From Anaspis maculata (taxonomy: Eukaryota > Arthropoda > Insecta > Coleoptera > Scraptiidae), in contig OX421961.1 in assembly GCA_949128115.1 (NCBI GenBank), positions 103,958,363 to 104,022,362 on the forward strand: DNA of 64,000 bases, in the 5' to 3' direction. Below the pieces are notes generated by a model that saw only the letters and a list, made by a program, of their open reading frames with translations, was not told where the DNA came from and ran no database searches. The first letter of the stretch is position 1. Each line of letters begins with the position of its first letter. Shown here in pieces: positions 58,601 through 64,000 of the stretch. The position numbers were made by a program, and so were the translations under genes.

Positions 58601-58865
58601 ACTTTACCGTCAACCTCGAACTACCAAAGCACTTCCCAAACGTCGAGCTTTCACCCACAGTGTTCGAATAAGCACCGCCAAAACACACATCCCTCCGTTC
58701 ATCATCATCAGACGTCTTATTGCTGTGTATTTTAGAGCCCAACAAGGAGTCAATTGAAAAATTAATTTGATGACTTTTTTCACTGGGTGCCGGCTTTTCT
58801 TGTTCACTTTTGTCCTTTGAAATCCCGGTGATAGAGATTTGCGAAAATTCTGTGCTTTCCGCCAT
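31475..58865 (-). CDS. ANTP-class (NK-like/BarH-like) homeobox transcription factor, four exons over 27 kb
   Basis: Join of 58865-58439, 35575-35409, 35151-35015 and 31679-31475: 936 nt, 311 aa, phases 1, 0 and 2, all GT-AG. Domains: EH1-like Groucho-binding motif INFSIDSLL at 34-42; an acidic S/T/D-rich linker; homeodomain at 155-214. In the homeodomain, L16, F20, W48, F49, N51 and R53 are all present and position 50 is Q, as in ANTP-class proteins. Helix 3 reads IKIWFQNRRTKWKRK. A conserved-looking tail follows (TNDVELLAQQYY, RPIFLGDRLWFFNYPGQPG). A nuclear DNA-binding repressor is expected. The closest family I can suggest is the insect NK-like/BarH-like group that includes fly CG11085; this is from memory and the orthology is unproven. 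Intron 1 is 22,863 bp and full of transposons. Confidence 0.93.
31890..32165. repeat. Partial relative of the TAGTCCGGAT foldback terminus
   Basis: From 32026, TAGTCCGGATCCTAGTTGG and the following order of blocks (CCTTGCA, GATGCC, then TATACAGGGTGAAA at 32147) parallel 24671-24822. It lies in intron 3 of the homeobox gene. The partner arm is missing, so it looks like a single arm or a truncated copy. Confidence 0.5.
32560..33310 (+). repeat. Dispersed repeat P, copy 2 (uninterrupted)
   Basis: The least interrupted copy of repeat P, matching the 13230-15540 copy once that copy's insertions are removed. It lies in intron 3 of the homeobox gene. A GTATGTATGTCTGTATG-like run at about 32522-32545 immediately precedes it. 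Confidence 0.75.
34296..34786. mobile_element. TTAA-flanked MITE, copy 1
   Basis: Starts AGGAGACCACAACACAAAA and ends TTTTGTGTTGTGGTCTCCT, preceded by TTAA (34292-34295) and followed by TTAG (34787-34790), a one-base decay of TTAA. TTAA duplication is the piggyBac-superfamily signature. 491 bp, no transposase. It preserves GATGTTTTTACCTAG, the undisturbed counterpart of the site where the 40794 copy took a hAT insertion. Confidence 0.8.
34810..34985. repeat. Dispersed repeat shared with 26030-26230
   Basis: Same block order as the 26030 copy: CAGCCTGACTGCGCCA, CAGATAGCGACAGTT, GTACGGCCAGTACGA, TGGCGCAAAA. It ends close to the third homeobox exon. No coding capacity. Confidence 0.6.
35015..35151 (-). 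CDS. Homeobox gene, exon 3 (recognition helix)
   Basis: Begins after CCAG with ATC AAA ATA TGG, encoding homeodomain positions 45-60 (IKIWFQNRRTKWKRKY) and then TNDVELLAQQYYTSMGILTP. It ends TTATG before GTGAGT, leaving a two-base codon remainder that exon 4 completes to Trp. Confidence 0.95.
35212..35358. repeat. Hairpin MITE inside the homeodomain-splitting intron
   Basis: GGCTCGATACCAAGTTG at the left and CAACTTGGTATCGAGCC at the right are perfect inverted copies, with ACTAA/TTAGT outside. The element is 147 bp of a 257-bp intron (35152-35408). It is GC-richer than its host and non-coding. Confidence 0.8.
35409..35575 (-). CDS. Homeobox gene, exon 2 (homeodomain positions 1-44)
   Basis: The acceptor TTTTCAG ends at 35576. 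The first two bases (AC) complete a GAC codon with the last G of exon 1. It encodes TSFSERSDDER and then homeodomain positions 1-44 from KKRPRTAFTASQ to KLTETQ, ending CAA before GTAGGT. Confidence 0.95.
36104..36270 (-). pseudogene. Relic of a Tc1/mariner transposase
   Basis: On the - strand, FYMDDKTPLNRTNAVRNAFK lies in one frame. MWPANSSDLNPIEHVKSKLE follows in another, ending at a TAA. These correspond to the second and third catalytic blocks of Tc1-like DDE transposases (D..P.H then WP..SPDLNPIEH.W), separated by a frameshift. It lies inside homeobox intron 1, on the gene's own strand. Clearly inactive. Confidence 0.75.
37834..37999. mobile_element. 166-bp MITE, AGGTGCGTTCAG ends, copy 1
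   Basis: Ends AGGTGCGTTCAGTCAGCTTA / the inverted CTGACTGAACGCACCT, flanked by TAT on both sides (37831-37833, 38000-38002). Nearly the whole element is a hairpin (GCCGCAAG, TTTTAGTCGTAAGCGC and their complements). A 3-bp duplication and no coding capacity. Confidence 0.85.
38706..38871. mobile_element. 166-bp MITE, copy 2
   Basis: Same length and structure as 37834-37999, with AGGTGCGTTAAGTCAGCTTA at the left and AAGCTGACTGAACGCACCT at the right. Flanked by TTA on both sides (38703-38705, 38872-38874). 707 bp separate the two copies. Confidence 0.85.
40273..40294. repeat. Poly(A) run of 22
   Basis: An uninterrupted A tract after a pyrimidine-rich stretch. It could be a retroposon tail, but no matching body or target duplication was found upstream. 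Confidence 0.6.
40794..42273. mobile_element. TTAA-flanked MITE, copy 2, interrupted by a hAT element
   Basis: Starts AGGAGACCACAACACAAAA and ends in its inverted copy, flanked by intact TTAA on both sides (40790-40793, 42274-42277). The outer CCC/GGG extends the symmetry. Without the 970-bp insertion and its 8-bp duplication it is about 500 bp, close to the 491 bp of copy 1 at 34296. No transposase. Confidence 0.85.
40945..41914. mobile_element. hAT-like non-autonomous element 3
   Basis: Ends CAGTGGCGGCT / AGCCGCC.ACTG-type, with 8-bp flanks GTTTTCAC at 40937-40944 and 41915-41922. The undisturbed site in the related element at 34450 reads GTTTTTAC once. 970 bp. The left half includes a CpG-rich block at 41100-41300. 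The right half holds an inverted pair (about 41590-41705 against 41745-41865), one arm of which is a 69-codon frame. No intact transposase. Confidence 0.88.
42635..43030. repeat. Uninterrupted copy of the 24381-27990 unit
   Basis: The reverse complement of 24381-24670 joined to 27834-27990, but without the long foldback. Where the foldback sits in the other copy, this one reads GATTAACACAC (reverse strand) with a single TAA. Includes the short hairpin at 42925-43030. Confidence 0.8.
44865..45105 (+). repeat. tRNA-derived SINE-like unit
   Basis: 44867-44942 has tRNA features: CCCAGT facing ACTGGG as an acceptor-like stem, GGTAGCACGGTGAGC as a degenerate A box, CGCTTTCAAAGGCG as an anticodon-like hairpin, and GAGTTCAAATCC as a B box. 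Stem pairing is imperfect and an anticodon loop is not convincing, so it is not a working tRNA. A unique body and a GTTGTTATCGTTACAAAAAA tail follow, as in SINEs. Confidence 0.6.
45331..46430. repeat. Foldback element 4, doubled
   Basis: TATACAGGGTGTTTCAGG at 45331 and its inverse at 45920 bound a 590-bp foldback. A second left-type and right-type arm follows, ending CACCCTGTAT at 46430. The arms share GATGATAGCAAAAAATTTAG, TATGACGAAAACCTATATAC and AAAGTTCGGCCTAATGACGA. A further terminus, TATACAGGGTGC, lies just upstream at 45282. The same family recurs at 57546-58135. Confidence 0.85.
47008..47786. mobile_element. hAT-like non-autonomous element 4
   Basis: CAGGGCCGTCTCTAGAC at the left, GCTTAAGACGGCCCTG at the right, exact 8-bp flanks CATTTTTC at 47000-47007 and 47787-47794. 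779 bp. GGCCGCCC blocks next to both ends match the style of the 13359 element. The interior has a palindrome at 47363-47451 with arms ATCAAATGAATTCTTATTTT. Confidence 0.9.
48402..49008. mobile_element. hAT-like non-autonomous element 5
   Basis: CAGAGGCGTATTA at the left and TAATACGCCACTG at the right, with exact 8-bp flanks AATGTTAT (48394-48401, 49009-49016). CAG(T)GGCGTA-type ends are common among hAT elements. GCGCAA/GGCGC words recur beside both ends. 607 bp, no coding capacity. Confidence 0.9.
49150..50375. mobile_element. CTATAGGTCGCGGGA element, copy 2, split by a foldback
   Basis: 49150-49472 is the reverse complement of the 13589-13945 element, starting AATAGGTCGCGGGAACATAA. After the foldback at 49474-50320, the last part resumes as ACGCCATTTTTGTTCCCGCAACCTA, against ACGCGATTTTTGCTCCC in copy 1 (reverse strand). 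Confidence 0.8.
49474..50320. repeat. Foldback element 5 with a nested foldback
   Basis: TATACAGGATGATTCAAAAG at the left; the inverted partner CACTTTTGAATCACCCTGTA at the right. A smaller unit sits inside at 49893-50080, from TATACAGGGTGAATCATAAA to TGATTCATCCTGTATA. It interrupts the TCGCGGGA element. Confidence 0.8.
51110..51640. repeat. Degenerate GC-rich minisatellite
   Basis: Many diverged units of roughly 25-30 bp built on GAGT(T/C)..AACCC..TCGA.GATG occur head to tail. Examples are GAGTTGGAACCCTTCGGA near 51282, GAGTTTTGACCCGTCC near 51350 and GAGTTGGGACCCGTTGATGA near 51532. It is much GC-richer than its flanks. A 112-codon - strand frame (51261-51599) crosses it, rich in S, G, R and K, but it is probably a by-product of the repeat. 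Confidence 0.7.
52819..52925. repeat. 59-bp direct duplication
   Basis: AGATTGCATTCGTGGTCGAA begins at about 52820 and again at 52879, followed both times by GTCACTCT.(C/T)CCTTTTTCAGTGTCTA. Near-identical, hence recent. Confidence 0.8.
54180..54640 (-). repeat. Dispersed repeat P, copy 3, reverse orientation
   Basis: The reverse complement matches repeat P blocks in order: TCGATCGACTTGAAATT, the GACAGATGACAG-like block, TTCCAAAAAAG, TACTTTCGATACCGG and ACGACGCC. It abuts foldback 8 on its right. Confidence 0.65.
54642..56820. repeat. Foldback element 8, 2.2-kb near-perfect inverted repeat
   Basis: Outer ends GGACACACATTGTC / GACAATGTGTGTCC. The arms are roughly 700-750 bp long around a centre near 55480, with very high identity: GGGGAAGCACAAAAGCTTCC and GGGGCCCTGTCAAGTTGA-type blocks mirror each other almost exactly. 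The right half also has a local direct duplication (GAAGGTAATGAAATTCTCTT at about 56245 and GAAGGTAATAAAATTCTCTT at about 56500). It lies in homeobox intron 1 and would form a long RNA hairpin if transcribed. Confidence 0.85.
57546..58135. repeat. Foldback element 4, second copy
   Basis: TATACAGGATGTTTCAGGGA at the left and CTGAAGCACCCTGTATA at the right. It has the same internal modules as 45331-45920 and the same length, 590 bp. It ends about 300 bp from homeobox exon 1. Confidence 0.85.
58439..58865 (-). CDS. Homeobox gene, exon 1 (N-terminus with EH1-like motif)
   Basis: Starts ATG GCG at 58865 and runs open for 142 codons plus one base, then GTAGGT. INFSIDSLL (34-42) is the EH1-type motif typical of NK/BarH-like repressors. 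The rest is S, T, E and D rich. The one-base phase fits the AC start of exon 2, 22.9 kb away. The ATG is the only plausible start; no promoter element was identified upstream. Confidence 0.85.
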
Positions 58866-59590
58866 ATTTATTTCGTTACGGTGATTATAACAACGACAAC
58901 AACAACAGAATAGTTTGTAACATATTATTAGAGATTAATATGGTTTCAGGAGACTGCGGATAAATTTGTTGGAAATCCTGAAAGCTGAAAGCTGGCTTAA
59001 CTTTGTCGCGCCTAAGCCACCAATCGAAAGTGGAGAGGCGGAGTTTTGGATGGAGGAAGGGATAATTAAGATATATTTAGATGACAGCAATGTTTCATAA
59101 GTATTTGGAACACGATTTAAATTAGTTTGTATTCATAACCATCATTGAGAGTGATTCGAGTAGGCTGAATGAGCCAATTATTTTGTACTTAGCAACAACC
59201 AGACACTGCCAAGAATGATAGCGATAAAAATTACCTACTAAATATTTCATGCCTGTTCAAAAATAATGATATCGAAATATTGGTATGGGTCAACAGTTTG
59301 TTTTAAGAATGCCTACTCTGTAAAGCATTGATTCATGGCGGATGCGCCGCTGTTTATGGCAATATACCTATACTTATTTTTGCTTCAGATGTCAGATGTC
59401 CTTGTTCAGATGCATCGGCGCATCCACCAAGCTCGCAGTTTTAATGAACTAGCTCCAAAACTATGGGTTGTACTTAGTTTCAACAAATATTATTTGTTCT
59501 AAGGGGCTTTTGCTAATTCTGCCACTAATTATTTCTAAAGGAAAAAATGTAACAGTACCTATATTACATTCATACCAACAGTACTGACAC
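58866..59590. other. Upstream flank of the homeobox gene
   Basis: Should contain the 5' UTR and promoter of the - strand homeobox gene. No TATA box or other motif could be assigned with confidence, and no other gene was recognised. Confidence 0.35.
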
Positions 59591-59671
59591 GGAAAATGCG
59601 TTATCACTGCTAAGGGCAATAATATGCCCGAAGCTGGGATAACACATTTACCATGAGTCTCCATGAGAGTA
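59591..59671. repeat. Short hairpin related to 24381 and 42925
   Basis: GGAAAATGCGTTATCACTGC, AAGGGCA, GAAGCTGGGATAACACATTT and CATGAGAGTAT follow the same layout as the hairpins at 24381-24537 and 42925-43030. It abuts foldback 6. Confidence 0.55.
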
Positions 59672-60598
59672 TATACAGGGTGTCCGTTTTTCGAGGCTAA
59701 GCATGGGTATCTCGCTTATCTTGAGAGATACAAAGTCGGTTAAATTAGGAAAAAGTTGCGAATTTTCATGACAATCAATGATCCAAAAAGAAATTTGACG
59801 TATCGATTTCAGTTGTTGAGATATCGTGAGAAAACAGGAATTTGAATTTTTGTTTTTATTTTTTATTCAAAAAACGGTTGGAGGTGGCCTTTTCTAATCT
59901 AGACATTGTCAAAGCACTTTTGCAAGGGGAATTCAAAGCTGCCAAAATCTTCATTCTAGCTTTCAAAACAACCGAGATACGACATTCAACTTTTTGCTCT
60001 AATGGGCGCCATATTGGATTTTGATATTTTTGAATACGGTATTCTTTTCTGGTTACAACGATGTGCTACATGTCACTGTTTAATAAATGTTTAACATTTA
60101 CGTTTTTTTATTGTCGGTGCTGATTTTGTTTCCAAAGCACTCTTTGAAAAATTAAAAAATATTTTTTTGCTCAAAAACATGAATTTAACAGTGGCATGTG
60201 ACACATCGCTGTAACCAGAAAAAAATATTGTATCCAAAAATGTCAAAATCCAATATGGCGCCCATAAGAGAAAAAAAAGTTGAATGTCATATCTCGGTTG
60301 TTTTGAAAGCTAGAATAAAGATTTTGGCAACAATGAATCCCCCTTAGAAAAGTGCCTGCTCATCGTCACCATTAGAAGAGGCTACCTTCAACCTTTTTTC
60401 AAATAAAAAATTGAAACAAAAATTACAAATTTCTATTTTTACCCGATATCTCGGAAACTAAAGCTGACAAGTCAAATATCTTTATGGATCATCGATCGTC
60501 ATGAAAATGCGCAACTTTTTTCTAATTTAACCGACTCTGTATCTTTGAAGATAAGCGAGATACCCATGCTTAGCCTCGAAAAACGGACACCCTGTATA
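59672..60598. repeat. Foldback element 6
   Basis: TATACAGGGTGTCCGTTTTT at the left and AAAAACGGACACCCTGTATA at the right. The arms run about 430 bp, including GGCTAAGCATGGGTATCTCG and CCAATATGGCGCCCAT blocks and their inverses. It is one of the best-preserved foldbacks in the window. No coding capacity. Confidence 0.9.
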
Positions 60599-60633
60599 CG
60601 GTTTTTTATCCACAAAATATAATTAACTAATAA

Positions 60634-61560
60634 TAGAGGAACTGGTCCGAATATGGGCCCCCATTTTGCTTTTTATCAATAATTTTGTGATTTTTCATTT
60701 CTGATGCTACGTAAAAAGGTTTACGTACAGTGTGAAGACTTAGTAACAAAACCCCAGCATTCATTTTTTTCAAAAACAAAAAATATATTTATGAAAAAAA
60801 AATTAATGAAATGGTGCACATTTCTGACATTGAGCCAGAGGGTGTGGAATATGGGCCCCTTTAAAAACTTCAATAAAAAAACATAATATTATAACAATAA
60901 CTGAATAAACACTCTACAAAATGAAAAAATACTCTTCAGCAAAAAAATAAAAAGGAACAAAAAAGGTATTGCAAAAGTTTTTGGTAAAAGTCGTACAATA
61001 GACGTCTTTCTCCGCCCCGGCGCGCTGCGCATGTGCCCACAGCCGACACATCTGGTTTAGGTTTTTCCGTACATATTTTTGATCAGCCTTTGATGACGAC
61101 ATAATTGCTTGCAAAAATTAGTTCAAATACTGCTTTAGCCCGGATATAGGCCCTGGCCCATATTCAAGACACTCAGGGGGCCCATATTTCAAACAATTCA
61201 ACTTTCATTCAAATTACAGGTTAAGAAAAAACTGTCTTTTTTTAAATTAAAATGACTTCTGAAATGAAATTTTGAACTTTCCTCATGTCGCATTAGGCAT
61301 ATGCAGCTATGAAATAATATAAAGGAATATGAAAATAATGTAATCAAACTGACATCGAAAAGTTATTGAATGCGGCGGTTCACAACGGCCATGATCTCTC
61401 AATAACAACAAACATGGATAACGGCGGGGGCCGATAAAATACATATCGACAATGTGTTTGTGTAAATTTACACACCACCTGGTAGATGACATCACTTGCT
61501 CCGTGGATGAACGGGGGGCCCATATTAAATGCCTGGCCCATATTCAGACCAGTTCCTCTA
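60634..61560. mobile_element. TAGAGGAACTGGTC-ended element
   Basis: TAGAGGAACTGGTCCGAATA at the left and TATTCAGACCAGTTCCTCTA at the right; GGGCCC(C) follows on both sides. Copies of the GGCCCATATT word recur in the interior (61150, 61190, 61520). A TA target (Tc1/mariner-like) is possible but not proven. No intact gene. Confidence 0.7.
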
Positions 61561-61722
61561 AACTGCTCAACATTTGGAATGTCGGTATAGAAATTTCGCC
61601 CTTTTTCAAAATGATATAATAACTTAGGTATTTGGATGATCACAAACGATTTCGATTTTGTCTTCACGATTTTTTGCGCACTTTTCCAAAAAATGGGAAG
61701 AAGACGCTTTCAGCTTCACTTT

Positions 61723-61752
61723 GTCCGTCCGTCCGTCCGTCTGTCCGTCCGT
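61723..61752. repeat. (GTCC)n microsatellite
   Basis: Seven to eight GTCC/GTCT units in a row. Confidence 0.85.
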
Positions 61753-61769
61753 ACCCGAGATAGTTCCTC

Positions 61770-62800
61770 AGAAAAAAAAAAATCGATGTGGTGTAAACGC
61801 TGATCAATAGTACAATATGTCCAGGATGTCAAGTTGACTTTTGGTTTTTTGTTATTCTGCCGCGCCATCATTGATCCGCCATTTTGAATTTCTTCAAAAG
61901 TGATCCGATTGAAATGAAATTTGCAGGCAATGTGAAAATTGTGAACCACATCAAGATCTATTCAATATCGACAATTAATGACGCGCCGCTAGCTTGTATT
62001 CACCATATTGAACATGTTTCGAAGTGATAGAACTAGGAGAATTATGCCTCAATGAAAAGAGATATCGATGTGGTGCAAACGCCAATGAAATGCGTACGTG
62101 TCCCCCATATAAAGTTTACTAATGATTTTTGTCATTTGGCTGCCATCTTTGATCCGCCATTTTAAATTTCTCTGAAAGTAGTCCAATTTGATAGAAATTT
62201 GCAGGTGACGTGAGCTTCATTAAGATACATCCAACTTTCGACAATTGACGACCCGTCGCTATATCTTGTATTCTTCATATTAAACACGTTTCAAAATGAT
62301 AGAACTAGGAGAATTATGTATCAACAAAAAGAGATATCGATGTAGTGCAAATGCTAATCAAATGCGTACGTGTCCACCATATAAATTTGACCAATGATTT
62401 TTGTCACTTGGCCGCCATCTTGAGTCCGCCATTTTGAATTTCTCTGAAAGTGGTCCGATTTGAGTGAAATCCACAGGCGATGTGAACTTTATCAAAATAC
62501 ATCTGGCTTTGGACAAATGATGCTCTGCCGCCATTTTGGCCGTCATATTGAAATTTCTTATCACTCAACGATTTTCATGGAGCTTGGGACTTACCTTTGT
62601 TTCGCATGATCATTCTTATTCTTCAGCCAAATTCCAACATTCTGCCGCCATCTTGGCCGCCATATTGAAATCTCTTATTAGTGAAACGATTTTCATGGAA
62701 CTTGGAACTTACCCTTGTCTGTAGTAGGTACGATCCTTTTGATTTTTAAGAAAAATTTCATGATTCTGACGCTATTTTGGGCGCCATATTGAAATTTTTG
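61770..62800. repeat. Tandem repeat of about 270-280 bp units
   Basis: GAGATATCGATGTGGTGCAA at 62061 and GAGATATCGATGTAGTGCAA at 62332 are 271 bp apart. An earlier, more diverged AATCGATGTGGTGTAAAC lies near 61780. Each unit also has GCCGCCAT.TT, CCGCCATTTTGAATTTCT and GTGGTCC.ATT blocks. The last units shorten to about 110 bp (62530, 62640). Confidence 0.75.
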
Positions 62801-64000
62801 ACCAAATAACGGTACAACCCTAATTAACATCTTGCGTCCACTAATCCTTCAAAAACGAAGTGCGATACTGAGCCCCATCATGTCCATGAGGCATATTCGC
62901 TTGTTCAGATACATCTTTCGGTAATCTATCCCGTTAACGAGATTTTTTCTCATTGCAATCTTCACAGTGTGGAATGTTGTGTTTTTTTTTGTATAAAAGT
63001 TGCATTTCAGCAATTCATATTTTTGATGATAAAAACCTGTAATTTTGCATGCTTGTTGCTCTAACAGTCTTTATTAACAGCTGCGTCCTCAAGAAGTGTC
63101 CCATTTTACTTTCTCAGTTCTCATTCTCAAATGGAAAGCAAAGCATTGTAGAGGCGCACGAATTTATTTCCGAATTTTTCAGATTTTTGGTGAAATTCGC
63201 CATCAAAGAGTATTCACACACGTGCACTTTACCGATATCGAAACTTTTGACGTACGGACCTCAAATCAAGCATGTAAATAGATGCTCTTGTTTCTCCAAA
63301 AACACATTCTGAAATTTTGGTTTGAATCTAATTAATTTGAAAATATCATCCTTAATTTTCATTTTTCAAAAACGACTAAAATATCACGTTTCCAAAAAAA
63401 ATCATATCATCATCATCATCATCATCATTGTTGAGCTTCTGATCTGGAAAATTCAAAAACCATTCCGGGATAGCACATCGGGCTTCATGATCATATCATG
63501 AGAATTTGAAAAAAAAATTATTCACAAAAGCGGCGATCTGATGAAATAAGAACAATTTTGCAATGTTTTACATTCAACCCGGTGAAAGATGTATATGGAA
63601 TTGAAAAAAAATCTTGCTAACGGCTAGATTGCTGAAACATGAATCTTCAGAACCGTGCGAAGACAAAATCGGAATCGGTTGTGATAATTATTCAAAGTCA
63701 CGAAGTTCACGATCATTTAAGAAAAGGGCAAAATTGGCTATATCAACATATTCTAGTTCAATTAGCAAAATAAATTATAATTTTCGGACAAACCTTTTTT
63801 AGCGGCTTTGTAAAATTGACTTTTAGCAGTATTTTGTCAATTCGTAATAATTATAATTAATTAGTCGGAATGTCCGATTTCGAAATCAAAATGCAAATAA
63901 CCACGCCCAAACTGCGACAGGCGGCAGAGAAGTAAAAAATCTTTTGCCAACCAAAACTTGCAGATGGTATGAAAGTTCATACAGAATTTTCAAAGACATA
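62801..64000. other. Non-coding right edge
   Basis: No gene recognised. A (CAT)n microsatellite lies at 63406-63429. Frames are short and without recognisable domains. Confidence 0.4.

Noticed and set aside
15124..58757. Many pairs of short frames on opposite strands over the same bases
   Set aside because: They are mirror products of inverted repeats or lie opposite true exons (for example 58475-58757 opposite homeobox exon 1, and 29530-29751 opposite cyclin H exon 2).

Overview
The window is nuclear DNA from an animal, almost certainly an insect. The evidence is a spliced cyclin H gene, a spliced homeobox gene with standard GT-AG introns, and AT-rich non-coding DNA packed with transposon relics. 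Words such as TAGGTAC/GTACCTA recur throughout, as in some sternorrhynchan Hemiptera (whiteflies, aphids); that placement is a guess. Nothing bacterial, no operons, no CRISPR arrays and no rRNA operon were seen.

Only two protein-coding genes can be supported, and they converge. Cyclin H (+ strand, five exons, 29303-30547, 333 aa) encodes the regulatory subunit of the CDK-activating kinase/TFIIH. An ANTP-class homeobox gene (- strand, four exons, 58865 down to 31475, 311 aa) has its first exon, with an EH1-like repressor motif, 22.9 kb upstream of the homeodomain exons. Every splice phase fits, and one intron splits the homeodomain between positions 44 and 45. The cyclin H stop and the homeobox stop are about 0.9 kb apart, with one MITE between them.

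The rest is mobile-element debris, much of it datable by nesting. (a) Five hAT-like non-autonomous elements with 8-bp target duplications lie at 13359-14737, 21982-22713, 40945-41914, 47008-47786 and 48402-49008. (b) A large set of foldback elements ends in TACAGGGTG/CACCCTGTA (2.8, 18.8, 22.2, 23.8-28.5, 45.3, 49.5, 57.5 and 59.7 kb). (c) Small hairpin MITEs occur, including a 166-bp family with 3-bp duplications (37834, 38706), and a TTAA-flanked family (34296, 40794). (d) There is a tRNA-derived SINE-like unit, a 5S-rRNA-like fragment and two relics of IS630/Tc1/mariner-type transposases. (e) Several degenerate tandem repeats are present.

Layout: 1-13 kb is gene-poor non-coding DNA with foldbacks and MITEs. 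13.2-15.5 kb is a repeat with three nested insertions. 18.8-28.5 kb holds foldbacks and a four-level nest. 29.3-30.5 kb is cyclin H. 31.5-58.9 kb is the homeobox gene, whose 23-kb first intron is mostly transposon DNA and includes a 2.2-kb near-perfect inverted repeat. 59-64 kb is upstream flank with foldbacks and tandem repeats. I found no wholly new protein system. The unusual content is the density of long inverted repeats, many inside a transcribed developmental gene, and several filled/empty insertion-site pairs within one window.
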